64,000 nt of DNA, from the NCBI GenBank assembly GCA_036350795.1, contig JAZBNV010000038.1:1-64000 (forward strand), read 5' to 3'. The notes under the pieces are model-generated. The model searched no databases and was not told where the DNA came from. It saw only the letters and a list, made by a program, of their open reading frames with translations. The position numbers were made by a program, and so were the translations under genes. Below, piece by piece: positions 44,863-54,114 of this stretch. Source of the stretch: JAUVKT01 sp036350795. Lineage in GTDB: Bacteria > Bacteroidota > Bacteroidia > Bacteroidales > VadinHA17. The first letter of the stretch is position 1; every line of letters starts with the position of its first letter.

Positions 44863-44882
44863 GGGGAGCGCAGCAGCTCCCC
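44863..44882. terminator. Bidirectional terminator between YIP1 and PPK2 genes
   Basis: GGGGAGC (44863-44869) and GCTCCCC (44876-44882) form a perfect 7-bp stem with a 6-base loop in the 44-base gap between convergent genes. An A-rich run on the left serves as a T tract for the minus strand. Confidence 0.7.
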
Positions 44883-44885
44883 CTA

Positions 44886-45680
44886 TCAGTATATCTCCGG
44901 GACAAAGGTCTGCTCGCTGATCGGAGGTCTGACATACCCGGTTTTTACAACTTCCGGCAGTTCTATCTTTGTATATTTTATTTCTTCATAAGGAATCTTT
45001 GAAAGCAGGTGACTTATGCAATTCAGCCTGGCTCTTCTTTTATCATCACCGTTAACCACCCACCATGGAGAGACTTTAGTATCAGTATAGGAAAACATCT
45101 CGTCCTTTGCTTTTGAATATTCCACCCATTTGCTGCGTGAAGCAAGGTCCATGGTGCTGAATTTCCATCTCCTTAAAGGATCTTCCAGGCGCTCTGTAAA
45201 ACGTTTTTCCTGTTCCTCGTCGCTAACAGAAAACCAGTACTTTATCAGTATAATTCCTGAGTGAATCAGTATTTCTTCAAACCTGGGGCAAGATCTTAAA
45301 AAGTCCCAGTATTCATCGTCGCTGCAGTATCCCATTACTCTTTCCACCCCTGTGCGGTTATACCAGCTCCTGTCGAATAATACCATTTCGCCGGCCGCAG
45401 GAAGATGTGCCACATATCTCTGGAAATACCATTGTGTTTTTTCTTTCTCGGTAGGAACACCCAGGGCCACCACCCTGCAAACCCTCGGATTAAGACTGCT
45501 TGAGATTCTTTTTATCACACCTCCCTTACCTGCTGCATCCCTGCCCTCGAAAATCACCACCACCCTGGTGCCGCTGGCTTTTATCCACTCGTGCATCTTA
45601 ACCAGTTCTATCTGAAGCTTTTCAAGCTCACTGAAGTAATAACTCTTTTGAAGCCTTTCACCATTATCTTCATTTTTCAT
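44886..45680 (-). CDS. ppk2: Polyphosphate kinase 2
   Basis: PPK2 transfers phosphate between polyphosphate and nucleotides. The 264-residue single-domain protein shows Walker A GRDAAGKGG (residues 46-54) after VVVIFE, then TEKEKTQWYFQRYVAHLPAAGEM, the lid and catalytic segment FDRSWYNRTGVERVMG (Asp103-Arg104), and the C-terminal SPWWVVNGDDKRRARLN. All are standard for the family. Whether it prefers ADP, GDP or NMP is not settled by these motifs. It seems monocistronic. A CHAD-domain gene, a family often tied to polyphosphate, lies at 60137 but is 15 kb away. Confidence 0.94.
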   Translation of the reverse strand: MKNEDNGERLQKSYYFSELEKLQIELVKMHEWIKASGTRVVVIFEGRDAAGKGGVIKRISSSLNPRVCRVVALGVPTEKEKTQWYFQRYVAHLPAAGEMVLFDRSWYNRTGVERVMGYCSDDEYWDFLRSCPRFEEILIHSGIILIKYWFSVSDEEQEKRFTERLEDPLRRWKFSTMDLASRSKWVEYSKAKDEMFSYTDTKVSPWWVVNGDDKRRARLNCISHLLSKIPYEEIKYTKIELPEVVKTGYVRPPISEQTFVPEIY

Positions 45681-45797
45681 AATCCTTATTTAACTGGTTG
45701 TCAGGTAAATTTATTTAAAATTTATCAAACGCAGAAATTATTGAATCTAAGCTAATGATTTGACTTAGTTATAAAGTTGTTTATAAGAAAGCCCTCA

Positions 45798-46181
45798 TTA
45801 TTTTACTTCATGTCCCGAGGCATAGCTGTCTGCAATAAACCATAGCAGATAGGATACCAGGAATATCAGTATTCCATAAAGCGAAGTGATCATCGAAACC
45901 TTAAGGCCTCCTGCAAGTAATGAGGGTGATATTTCGGTAACCTGCTCTATAATCTCAAAGGCATCGTATAATCCAATCATCTGACCCAGGAAACCAACAA
46001 CAAGAGAAAAAGTACCGAGGCTCTTAAGATACTTTAGTTTCTGTCTGGTTTCTGAGATATCTTTATAATCTTTCCGGCTAATTAAAACATAATAGTAAAC
46101 AGCAATTGCCACTATGGCTGTTAATAATAATGTAAGGATTCCCATAAATAATGGTCCACCCTGGTAGAATAATTTAAACAT
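45798..46181 (-). CDS. Small MotA/TolQ/ExbB-like membrane protein
   Basis: A 127-residue protein from ATG 46181 (a TTG two codons upstream is less likely). It has three membrane segments: about residues 10-32, 55-75 and 95-120. The middle part GTFSLVVGFLGQMIGLYDAFEII and SPSLLAGGLKVSMITSLYGILIFLVSYLLWF, each read in pieces, resemble the conserved core of the MotA/TolQ/ExbB proton-channel family, but without the large cytoplasmic domain. No ExbD/TolR partner is next to it. It is divergent from a LytTR regulator gene, and a direct repeat sits in its promoter. Confidence 0.8.
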   Translation of the reverse strand: MFKLFYQGGPLFMGILTLLLTAIVAIAVYYYVLISRKDYKDISETRQKLKYLKSLGTFSLVVGFLGQMIGLYDAFEIIEQVTEISPSLLAGGLKVSMITSLYGILIFLVSYLLWFIADSYASGHEVK

Positions 46182-46215
46182 ATGCAATAATTTTAATTAA
46201 TAAATAAGTATGCTT

Positions 46216-46247
46216 CAAAGTTAAGGTGTGTGGTTTGTTTAATGCAA
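46216..46247 (-). promoter_or_regulatory. Promoter of the ExbB-like gene
   Basis: On the minus strand TTG (46247-46245), a 21-base spacer and TAACTTTG (46223-46216) match the Bacteroidota consensus, 35 bases before the ATG. One copy of the direct repeat GGTTTGTTTA (46232-46241) lies inside the spacer. Confidence 0.55.
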
Positions 46248-46300
46248 GGTAGAAAACTGCTCAAAACCTGCAGATCGTCGATAAATACGCGGTTTGTTTA
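46232..46300. promoter_or_regulatory. Direct repeats GGTTTGTTTA in a divergent promoter region
   Basis: The identical 10-mer occurs at 46232-46241 and 46291-46300, 59 bases start to start, in the 152-base gap between the ExbB-like gene and the LytTR gene. LytTR regulators typically bind paired direct repeats, and one copy lies between the -33 and -7 elements of the ExbB-like promoter. A role as the regulator's own operator is inferred. Confidence 0.5.
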
Positions 46301-46333
46301 TGAAATTCCGAAAATAAGCTCCAAATTTAAAAT

Positions 46334-47077
46334 ATGAGAACACAATACAGGATATTATTCTGGAGTCTTGTCTACCTGGTACTGCTAATAACTTTTGGTA
46401 ATGCGGCAGGGAACTATATTCATTCATTCTATTTTGTAAGTTTCTTTTTCCCCGTGGTTTTTGCTACATCATGGTTTTTTTATGAAATACTGGTTATTAA
46501 GTATTTGATTGGGAAGAAATACTTCAGGTTTTTCCTATATACCTTTTACCTGATTATTATTTCCATTAACCTGGAAATGGTAATTGTTTTTATCGCATTA
46601 ACCTTATTGAGCTATTATGAATCTGAAAACATGAGGAGTATCCTTACTGATTTCAGGCTAATGCCTGTTGTAATGTACCTTATAGTGTTTATTTCTGCTT
46701 TTGTTTCTGTGATTTCACAACTGCTTATTGAAAATGAAAGGAAAAGAAGTCCTGGTGATTCTCCTGTGATGTATATTGAAATAAGATCGGAGAGGAAGAA
46801 CCGGAGGGTACTGCTCGATTCAATAATATATATTGAGAGCATGGCTGATTATGTAATAATATTCACGCTCGATAGTGAAAAGATTATTACCAGGCAGCGG
46901 ATTAGTTACTTCGAACGTTTTCTTCCCGGTAATTTTCTCAGGATTCACAGATCTTACATTGTTAACACAGACCATCTGCGGTCGTACAACAGGGAAGAGG
47001 TAACTGTTCCCGGTGCATCCCTTCCTGTCAGCAGGACCTACAAAGACGAAGTTTCAGAAAGGCTGAGCAGTAAATAA
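46334..47077 (+). CDS. Membrane-anchored LytTR transcription regulator
   Basis: A 247-residue protein with four membrane segments (about residues 8-27, 35-55, 65-90, 108-130) joined directly to a LytTR DNA-binding domain (about 145-245). The domain shows IEIRSERKNRRVLLDSIIYIESMADYVIIF, here in two blocks, followed by FLRIHRSYIVNTDHLRSY and PVSRTYKDEV, the usual LytTR signature. There is no receiver domain, so it would sense a membrane signal itself, as in one-component regulators. The divergent ExbB-like gene and the direct repeats between them suggest local control. Confidence 0.92.
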   Translation: MRTQYRILFWSLVYLVLLITFGNAAGNYIHSFYFVSFFFPVVFATSWFFYEILVIKYLIGKKYFRFFLYTFYLIIISINLEMVIVFIALTLLSYYESENMRSILTDFRLMPVVMYLIVFISAFVSVISQLLIENERKRSPGDSPVMYIEIRSERKNRRVLLDSIIYIESMADYVIIFTLDSEKIITRQRISYFERFLPGNFLRIHRSYIVNTDHLRSYNREEVTVPGASLPVSRTYKDEVSERLSSK

Positions 47078-47266
47078 ACCTTTTTCTGTTCGTATTTATC
47101 ATTAAGCTAAACTTTCCCGCCTGTCTAAATCATTTCGTTAGCATCCCGCTGATCTGTATTTTCTTTATATCAGGGAGGCATTTTATAATATATATCATAC
47201 CATTCTGATTATCATTTTAATATATAGTAAATTGTTCCTGCCTCTTACACCTTAAACTCACTTATT

Positions 47267-48766
47267 ATGAAACTTCCATCCTCATTTTACAACCCGGCTT
47301 CACTGCTGGGTAGTATCCTGGCCTCAATAAGCTTGCTTATAATTATATTCTTCCTGGTTGGAACATCACTTTTCGATATAGGAGGCTCGTACGTGGGACT
47401 GATAATTTTTATTATACTCCCGGTTTTTCTTATTATAGGTCTTATTCTTATCCCCTTTGGTATGCTTCGCCGGTCGCGTAAAATAAAGCGTGAAGGTGAT
47501 GCTGCTATTAAGAAAGGGATTAAGCTGGATTTAAACGATAAACGTCACTGGAATGCTATTGCACTCTTTGTTTTTGTAACCTTCCTTTTTCTGTTTTTAA
47601 CGGCCATTGGCAGTTACGAGGCTTTCCACTACACAGAGTCGAATGAGTTTTGTGGTACTCTTTGCCATAAGGTAATGGAGCCTGAGTGGGTGGCTTACCA
47701 GGAGTCGACACATTCGAGGGTAAATTGTGTTGAATGTCATGTAGGAACAGGAGCAAACTGGTATGTGAGGAGTAAACTGTCGGGACTATACCAGGTTTAC
47801 TCGGTAATCTTTAAAAAGTATCCGCAACCAATACCAACACCGATACACAACCTTCGGCCTGCAAGGGAAACGTGTGAAAAATGTCACTGGCCCGGGAAAT
47901 TCTATTCTTACAGGTTAAGGAATGAAAAGCATTTTCTTGCTGATTCGGATAATACGGAATGGAACATTCAGCTAAAGATGAAGATCGGGCCCGAGTATAG
48001 TTCCCAGGGTCTTAGCGAGGGTATACACTGGCACATTAATCCTGATATTAAGGTTGAATATAGAGCCTCGGCTGAAAACAGGGAATTCATACCCTGGGTC
48101 AGGTATATCAATACTTCGAAGGGGGACACTGTTATTTATACGGATATTATGGATCCCATCGATAACAATGCGCTTGATACACTGGAAGTCAGAACGATGG
48201 ACTGTATCGACTGTCATAACAGGCCCTCACATCATTACCTTGCACCACAGGAATTTACTGATCTGCTTATGGCATCGGGGGAGATACCCTCAGATCTGCC
48301 TGAGGTGAAGGCTCTCGCTATGGAGGTATTTAATAATTCCTTCGATTTTAAAGATTCTGCGATGATAGCAATAGGCAGGAGGATAACTGAATTTTACCAG
48401 GCTGAATATCCGGATATTTTAAAACAAAAGCCGGAGTTAATTGACAGGGCTAAGGCTGGTTTTCTGAGGGGTTTCTCAAAAAACATCTTTCCTGAGATGA
48501 AGGCCAGCTGGGATGTTTATCCAAATCATATCGGTCACGTTGAGTTTAATGGCTGTTTCAGATGCCACAATGGTAATCATGAAAGCTCTGCAGGAGATAT
48601 TATCTCAAGAGATTGCAATCTCTGTCATACAATTCTGGGTCAGGGGACTTTAGATGAATACCAGGCAACTTCAGTAAATATGTCCCTGGAATTCAGACAC
48701 CCGGTTGATATTGGTGAGTCGTGGAAAGAGTATACCTGCACTGATTGCCACAGATATTTATACTAG
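47267..48766 (+). CDS. NapC/NirT-type multihaem cytochrome c (seven haem motifs)
   Basis: A 499-residue membrane-anchored cytochrome. There are three hydrophobic segments (about residues 15-35, 42-65 and 98-118), then a periplasmic domain with seven haem-attachment motifs. The first is an unusual CX3CH (FCGTLCHKVM), followed by six CXXCH: CVECH, CEKCH, CIDCH, CFRCH, CNLCH and CTDCH, the last close to the C-terminus. Family blocks are HSRVNCVECHVGTGANWYVRSKLSG (in part) and PTPIHNLRPARETCEKCHWPG. NapC/NirT proteins carry electrons from quinol to periplasmic reductases. No reductase partner is adjacent, so it may deliver electrons to a partner elsewhere. It overlaps the next gene tail to tail by 4 bases. 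Confidence 0.93.
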   Translation: MKLPSSFYNPASLLGSILASISLLIIIFFLVGTSLFDIGGSYVGLIIFIILPVFLIIGLILIPFGMLRRSRKIKREGDAAIKKGIKLDLNDKRHWNAIALFVFVTFLFLFLTAIGSYEAFHYTESNEFCGTLCHKVMEPEWVAYQESTHSRVNCVECHVGTGANWYVRSKLSGLYQVYSVIFKKYPQPIPTPIHNLRPARETCEKCHWPGKFYSYRLRNEKHFLADSDNTEWNIQLKMKIGPEYSSQGLSEGIHWHINPDIKVEYRASAENREFIPWVRYINTSKGDTVIYTDIMDPIDNNALDTLEVRTMDCIDCHNRPSHHYLAPQEFTDLLMASGEIPSDLPEVKALAMEVFNNSFDFKDSAMIAIGRRITEFYQAEYPDILKQKPELIDRAKAGFLRGFSKNIFPEMKASWDVYPNHIGHVEFNGCFRCHNGNHESSAGDIISRDCNLCHTILGQGTLDEYQATSVNMSLEFRHPVDIGESWKEYTCTDCHRYLY

Positions 48767-50217
48767 GATTTCATTATTATCTCTAATGTGGGCCTGCCCC
48801 GGGCAATAACTTTTGCCATACCTTTAAATATAAAAAAATGGAATGGCATTAGAATAAACCAGTATAGGCGACCGTAAATACCTTTAGGCCTGTAGGTAGC
48901 CTCCTGTCTTAATTTTCCTTTGTCGGTAATGTAAAATTCGAGCCACGCTTCACCGGGAAGCTTCATCTCAGCATAGAGTAGCAGGCGTCTTTGTTCTTTA
49001 TCGGCCAGCAATACCCTCCAGAAATCGAGTGCATCGCCGGCATGTATTTCGTAGATATTGGTTCTTCCCCTTCTGAGGCCGATACCTCCTGAAAGTTTAT
49101 CCAGAAAGCCCCTGATATTCCATATCCAGCTTGCATAATACCAGCCTGTTTCTCCTCCTATTGACCATATTCTTTCCATGGTCGCTTCCACAGAATCAAT
49201 AACTTCTTCCTGAACATTCCGGTAAACACCGTGCTGGGGAACCCTGATAAATTCATTTACATCTAAATCCAGCCTGCCGCTGATCATAGAATCCTTCCAT
49301 GAGGATATGACATTATTTTGTTCAATTCTTGTAAAAGCTATTCTGATAGCCTCCTTATAGGGAATTAACTCAATACCAAACTTTTCGGCCAGATCATTTT
49401 TTTTTCCGATTACCTCCACCTTCATACTGTCAACCAGGTTTGCTGCCAGCTTAAATGAGACTGCCGTAACAAAGAATAGCCAGTATGCTGATAGTTTACG
49501 CGTCATTATAGGAAGAGGAATAATCAGCCTCTTAAGTTTCCTCACTTCTGCATACTGGACCAGCATTTCTTTGTATGTCAGTATGTCAGGGCCTCCGATA
49601 TCATAACCTTTATTATAACATTCTTCACAAAAAAGGGTTCTGGAAAGGAATGACAGGACATTTCTTACAGATATAGGCTGGGACCTGGTTAAGGCCCACC
49701 TGGGAGCCAGCATTATTGGCAGTTTCTCGGTAAGGTCACGAATAATCTCAAAGGATGCGCTTCCGGATCCCACTATTATTCCCGCCCTGAGCACGGTAAA
49801 GTTATATGAACCTTCACTTAAAATATCTTCAACATTTTTTCTCGAAGCAAGATGCTTTGACAGCTCACTCGAGTTAACAATGCCGCTTAAATATACAACA
49901 TGCCTTACACCAATATGATCCATATAAGACCTGAAATTCTCAGCAGACCTCGATTCAAGATCACTGAAATTCTTCAGTGACTCAGACATAGAATGAATCA
50001 GGTAATAAGCTCCATCAATATCTCCTGGTAATGATTCAAGGTCAGGAAGATCGAGGAAGTCTATCTCAAGGAAACTAACCCGCCTGGATATTGAATCCGA
50101 CAATGAAATTCTTTCAAGGTCCCTTACGCAGCAAATGACCTCGTAGCCCATTTCCAGCAACACATATACCAGTCTTTTGCCTATGTATCCGGACGCTCCG
50201 GTTAGTAAAATCCTCAT
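48763..50217 (-). CDS. NAD(P)-binding SDR protein with DUF2867 domain
   Basis: A 484-residue fusion protein: an extended SDR/NmrA-like Rossmann domain (residues 1-300; LLTGASGYIGKRLVYVL, YLIHSMSES, VYLSGIVNSSELSKHLASR, VLRAGIIVGSGS) and a C-terminal DUF2867 domain (about 335-480; GGETGWYYASWIWNIRGFLDK, and a GEAWLEFYI strand). Both parts together are a known bacterial arrangement of unknown function. It may bind a nucleotide cofactor and a hydrophobic ligand, but the substrate is not known. The missing Tyr-x-x-x-Lys in its usual place makes oxidoreductase activity uncertain. Confidence 0.88.
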   Translation of the reverse strand: MRILLTGASGYIGKRLVYVLLEMGYEVICCVRDLERISLSDSISRRVSFLEIDFLDLPDLESLPGDIDGAYYLIHSMSESLKNFSDLESRSAENFRSYMDHIGVRHVVYLSGIVNSSELSKHLASRKNVEDILSEGSYNFTVLRAGIIVGSGSASFEIIRDLTEKLPIMLAPRWALTRSQPISVRNVLSFLSRTLFCEECYNKGYDIGGPDILTYKEMLVQYAEVRKLKRLIIPLPIMTRKLSAYWLFFVTAVSFKLAANLVDSMKVEVIGKKNDLAEKFGIELIPYKEAIRIAFTRIEQNNVISSWKDSMISGRLDLDVNEFIRVPQHGVYRNVQEEVIDSVEATMERIWSIGGETGWYYASWIWNIRGFLDKLSGGIGLRRGRTNIYEIHAGDALDFWRVLLADKEQRRLLLYAEMKLPGEAWLEFYITDKGKLRQEATYRPKGIYGRLYWFILMPFHFFIFKGMAKVIARGRPTLEIIMKS

Positions 50218-50419
50218 ATCAGGTTTATTATTAATCGTTGAATGCCTGGGCAGACTTGTTTATCAGTGTTTCACCACGGGGGAATTTATCCCTGATAAAT
50301 GCAAATTGTACAGGCAGTTGCTTACTTTTAAGCTTATACAAGGCAAATAAATAATTGCTTAATATATCATATTAACATATTATTAAACAGATTGTTGAGG
50401 ACAGAAGGTTAAAATTTGT

Positions 50420-50602
50420 CTATGCGGCCATATATTTAAATGCCTCGAGAACGAGAAAAAGTGGCCATATAATTGCTTTCAGGAAAGCGACTATCCCTGC
50501 TCCAAAGCTGGCAGCTTTACCAATAAAGAATATAGCGGCCCCAAGAAAGCCCATAAAATAAAAAAAACCTCCGGATGCGTTGTTTGAAACATCTTTACTC
50601 AT
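50420..50602 (-). CDS. Small hydrophobic membrane protein (60 aa)
   Basis: A 60-residue protein with a polar N-terminus (MSKDVSNNASGG) and two hydrophobic helices (about residues 13-33 and 38-56). I recall similar tiny proteins in other Bacteroidota and Proteobacteria, all without known function. Its start codon and a purine-rich upstream stretch are plausible, and the surrounding DNA (50218-50419 and 50603-50661) has no better frame. In 50218-50419 I see nothing further. Confidence 0.65.
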   Translation of the reverse strand: MSKDVSNNASGGFFYFMGFLGAAIFFIGKAASFGAGIVAFLKAIIWPLFLVLEAFKYMAA

Positions 50603-50661
50603 AGTATTTAAGATTTTAGGTTAAATAAGTAATTGATTTTGTTTATAGCCATCCTATGTCC

Positions 50662-51996
50662 CTATCTTATAAGGTACAGGCTCTGTGGATAGCCATCAAT
50701 AAGCCATGCCTTACCATTGGAGTAGATCATATTCTCTTCAAAACCCATGCTGACATCTGCATTATCCCATTCCGGCACCTTACCTTTAATACTGAATTCC
50801 AGAGCATAGGTAGTATTGTTATACAGAGGATGTTCTCCACATCCCGGAAGGAAGACCTGGTTTTCGGTCCTGCCAATGGTCATGCCTGATCCGTGTCCGT
50901 AATAGTTAACCGGGTGACTGTACATCCAGGGATTAAGGTTTTCGGCCGAACCTCTTTCCAGGACTCTTTTAAGTATCTCATTGCCAGTACTTCCTCCTTT
51001 CATTTCTTCAAGGCATATTTCCTGGAACCTCAGTCCCATCCTGTATACATCCTGCAGGCCTTCGGGTGCCTCGCTTTCATTCTCCCTGCAAACGTAGGCC
51101 AGGTGCTGCATGTCGGTTGTAAGGCCCATATAGCTTATTCCTACATCGCAGTGGAGCAGATCGCCCCTTCTAATAATATCGTCCTGCCCGTATATTTCCT
51201 TATTCTGAGGCGATCTGATAATATCAATAGATGGAAAGAACCAGCTTTCCAGTCCCATTTCGTTTATCTTTTCCACTATCCACCATCTTACTTCGTTACG
51301 CGAAGTCACGTCGGGAATAATAACTGTATTTGAGTAGAATTCCCTGATCAGTTCATGGGCTGTTATGCACATTGTTTTCATAAAACTTGCCTCCCAGGGC
51401 GTGCGGGTTTCATACCAGCCTATAACTACGTTTTTTGCAGATACAAGACGCTTCCTGTATTTATCGTCAAGCGCATTATACAGTTTCTCATAATGCATAT
51501 GTGAGAGCCCGTTGGCATGAGAGAAATCATCAATTACTTCCGGGTCATAATTTATCCCAATATTTTTTGGGTCTGACTTTCTGATATAGTCCGCAATTGC
51601 TGTAAACTGTCCTTCAGCACCCTTCGAGCGGTCGGTAAATATACCTTCGTAAAAGCTACCTGATGCACCGGGGCCATGCCAGGTGGCTGATAATTTTTTT
51701 AGTCCATCCTCTGTATTATGAAATACAAGTGCTGATAGTCGGCGTGCATCATCACCGGGCCATTCATTCAGTGTCCGGTATACCGGGTCAGGATCATTTT
51801 CAAAGCAGATAATCAACCACATTTCCAGGCCTTCTCTTTCCATAATCTCCGGAAGAATATTGTTTACTTTCCACTCCAGATTTTTATTAAAAATCTCGGT
51901 CTGTTGTTGCATTGATAGTACCGGGGGATAATCCTGGGAGAAAAGTTTTGCCGCAGCCAGGATCAGGATCAGAGCAAGTGCATTTTGTTTTTTCAT
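50662..51996 (-). CDS. Exported M24 family Xaa-Pro aminopeptidase-like protein
   Basis: A 444-residue protein with a signal peptide (about residues 1-20, AAAKLFSQ), a creatinase-like N-domain and the M24 pita-bread domain. Metal ligands are seen: Asp pair in CDVGISYMGLTTDMQ, His in GHGSGMTIGRTE, and Glu residues in the final strands (EFSIKGKVPEWD, GFEENM). Xaa-Pro peptidases cleave N-terminal residues preceding proline; export suggests digestion of peptides in the periplasm. It is the last gene of the leftward run and follows the sulfatase gene after 6 bases. Confidence 0.9.
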   Translation of the reverse strand: MKKQNALALILILAAAKLFSQDYPPVLSMQQQTEIFNKNLEWKVNNILPEIMEREGLEMWLIICFENDPDPVYRTLNEWPGDDARRLSALVFHNTEDGLKKLSATWHGPGASGSFYEGIFTDRSKGAEGQFTAIADYIRKSDPKNIGINYDPEVIDDFSHANGLSHMHYEKLYNALDDKYRKRLVSAKNVVIGWYETRTPWEASFMKTMCITAHELIREFYSNTVIIPDVTSRNEVRWWIVEKINEMGLESWFFPSIDIIRSPQNKEIYGQDDIIRRGDLLHCDVGISYMGLTTDMQHLAYVCRENESEAPEGLQDVYRMGLRFQEICLEEMKGGSTGNEILKRVLERGSAENLNPWMYSHPVNYYGHGSGMTIGRTENQVFLPGCGEHPLYNNTTYALEFSIKGKVPEWDNADVSMGFEENMIYSNGKAWLIDGYPQSLYLIR

Positions 51997-52002
51997 ATCA
52001 GT

Positions 52003-53439
52003 TTAATTATAATCAAGGTTTAAGTCGTTAGTTCTTACGGTTTTGAGTCGGTATGCCAGGGATGAGCGGAAGTGTGAAACCACATCCTTATATTCAGGGA
52101 CTGAAGCAAGGTTGGTAAATTGTCCAGGGTCATTTATCATATCGAAAAGCTCCATGCCGGCTCCGGCATCCTCGTCATATTGAATATAGGCCCATTTATC
52201 TGTTCTGAGTAGGAAACTCCTCCCGCCCTGTGAGACTGTAAACACAGTATCCCTGACGGTGATGCCGGGTTTCGAGATTGTTTTCGCCAGGCTTTTCCCC
52301 TGCAGGTGCTCCGAATATTCAAGCTTTGCCAGGTCTGCCAGGGTAGGGTAGAGATCGATAAGCTCAGTAAAAGAATTACATACCTGAGGTTTCTTTCCAG
52401 GTACTTTTATTATCAGCGGTACCCTCACAGACTCCTCGTGCAGGCTGACTTTCATCCAGAAACTGTGCTCGCCCAGGTGGAAACCATGGTCGGAAGTAAA
52501 AACCACAATGGTTTTTTCTTCCAGTCCCTCATCCTCCAGGTGAGTCAGAACCTTACCTACCTGTGCGTCCATATATGCAACTGATGCATAATAGGCTGCA
52601 ACTGCTTTTTTCTCCTGCTCAGAATTCATCTGCCCGTTCACACTTGTAACATAATTGATGCCCCTGGGCGGAATATCATCCCAATCACCAGGAACCTTCT
52701 CGGGCAAAATAATTTTTGCAAAGGGATAGGGATCAAAATATGATTTTGGTGCAACAAAGGGGACATGTGGCCTTACAAAACCAACTGCAATGAAGAATGG
52801 CTCATTCTTATGTTTACTGATAAGTTCGCATGCCTTTTGTGCAGTTCTTCCATCTGAATGTGAGAGGTCGTCACCCTCTGCTTTTACTATGGTCATCACA
52901 TTTCCGCCCCTGCGCTCTATTGTACCATCCGGGTTTCCCTGTACCAGCTCAGCTTCTCCTTCAGCTTTCCACTCAGGCCCCTGGCTGTTAAACCTTTCTG
53001 TCCATGAAGCTTCATCGTCGGTGCCATTGCTTCCATTTTCTATATCTATCGGAACTCCCATATGAAAGATCTTGCTGACCCTGGCAGTATAATAAGCGTT
53101 TTCCCTGAACAGCTGGGGCAGGGTAAAGCGATCAGGTCCTATGTTTTCTCTTCCACTTACATATCCGAATGTTTTTGTTGCATGGGGGTAATATCCATTC
53201 ATCATTGAGGCCCTGGAGGGCCCGCAGACGGGGTAATTACAATAAGCCCTGGTATAAAGTACACCTTCAGCAGCAAGCCTGTCGATATTGGGAGTCTGGC
53301 ACATTCCGCCCTCCAGTGATGATACAGCAGTGGCTGTAAGGTCGTCTGAGATAATAAACAGGATATTTGGTTTTTCCAGCTTATCAGAGCATGATGCCAG
53401 TACTACAAAGCATAGAGTGATAAGTATCTTTATTTTCAT
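52003..53439 (-). CDS. Sulfatase (iduronate-2-sulfatase-like lipoprotein)
   Basis: A 478-residue alkaline-phosphatase-fold sulfatase with a lipoprotein signal (lipobox LASC, Cys17). The metal-binding Asp32-Asp33 in ISDDLT and the formylglycine site Cys72 in CGPSRAS identify an active-type Cys sulfatase, which needs a maturation enzyme that is not in this window. Other blocks are NIDRLAAEGVLYTRAYCNYP, FFIAVGFVRPHVPF, and VVFTSDHGFHLGEHSFWMK. The overall resemblance is to iduronate-2-sulfatase, implying action on sulfated polysaccharides, though the substrate is inferred. It is 10 bases downstream of upp and 6 bases upstream of the M24 gene. Confidence 0.93.
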   Translation of the reverse strand: MKIKILITLCFVVLASCSDKLEKPNILFIISDDLTATAVSSLEGGMCQTPNIDRLAAEGVLYTRAYCNYPVCGPSRASMMNGYYPHATKTFGYVSGRENIGPDRFTLPQLFRENAYYTARVSKIFHMGVPIDIENGSNGTDDEASWTERFNSQGPEWKAEGEAELVQGNPDGTIERRGGNVMTIVKAEGDDLSHSDGRTAQKACELISKHKNEPFFIAVGFVRPHVPFVAPKSYFDPYPFAKIILPEKVPGDWDDIPPRGINYVTSVNGQMNSEQEKKAVAAYYASVAYMDAQVGKVLTHLEDEGLEEKTIVVFTSDHGFHLGEHSFWMKVSLHEESVRVPLIIKVPGKKPQVCNSFTELIDLYPTLADLAKLEYSEHLQGKSLAKTISKPGITVRDTVFTVSQGGRSFLLRTDKWAYIQYDEDAGAGMELFDMINDPGQFTNLASVPEYKDVVSHFRSSLAYRLKTVRTNDLNLDYN

Positions 53440-53448
53440 AGTGGCTTA

Positions 53449-54069
53449 CTATTTAGTTCCAAAGAGGCGGTCTCCTGCATCTCCCAGTCCGGGCACTATA
53501 TATCCGTTTTTATTCAGTTTTTCATCCAGCGATGCAAGATATATTTCCACATCAGGATGATCATTTTCTATTCTTTTGACCCCTTCCGGTGCACCAACTA
53601 TGCACACCAGTTTAATATGAGAAGCTCCCTGCTCCTTAAGTGATGTAATTGCTGCACTGGCCGAGCCACCGGTTGCCAGCATCGGATCAACAACCATTAC
53701 TATGCCGTCTTCAAAGCCAAGCGGGAGTTTTTCGTAATAGGGCTCGGGTTTAAGTGTTCCTTCGTTGCGGGCTATCCCGATGTGACCTACCCTGGCATCT
53801 GGTATAATACCTAATATACCGTTTACCATTCCCAGTCCGGCCCTCAGGATGGGCACCAGTACTATTTCCTTTGAAAGCCTGTTAGAAACAGTTGAACTGA
53901 CAGGAGTTTCAACCTGCACTGCCTCGGTTGGCAGATCTCTTGATATTTCGTATGCGAGTAGACCTGCCAGCTCGTCGAGGTTTGTTCTGAAATTTTGCGT
54001 ATTGGTGTTTTTATCTCTGAGCTTCGTGAGTTTATGTTCGATAAGTGGGTGATTAATTATATTAAGCAT
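53449..54069 (-). CDS. upp: Uracil phosphoribosyltransferase
   Basis: Salvages uracil to UMP with PRPP. The 206-residue protein shows HPLIEHKLTKLRDKNT at the N-terminus, the substrate loop VPILRAGLGMVNGI, the PRPP-binding VVDPMLATGGSA (about residues 126-137) and the C-terminal PGLGDAGDRLFGTK. All are typical of Upp. It lies in a leftward gene run between the NhaC-type antiporter and a sulfatase. There is no uracil transporter next to it. Confidence 0.97.
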   Translation of the reverse strand: MLNIINHPLIEHKLTKLRDKNTNTQNFRTNLDELAGLLAYEISRDLPTEAVQVETPVSSTVSNRLSKEIVLVPILRAGLGMVNGILGIIPDARVGHIGIARNEGTLKPEPYYEKLPLGFEDGIVMVVDPMLATGGSASAAITSLKEQGASHIKLVCIVGAPEGVKRIENDHPDVEIYLASLDEKLNKNGYIVPGLGDAGDRLFGTK

Positions 54070-54114
54070 TTGAAGGGAATTGAATATATACCCAAAGATA
54101 AATAAATTAGACTT

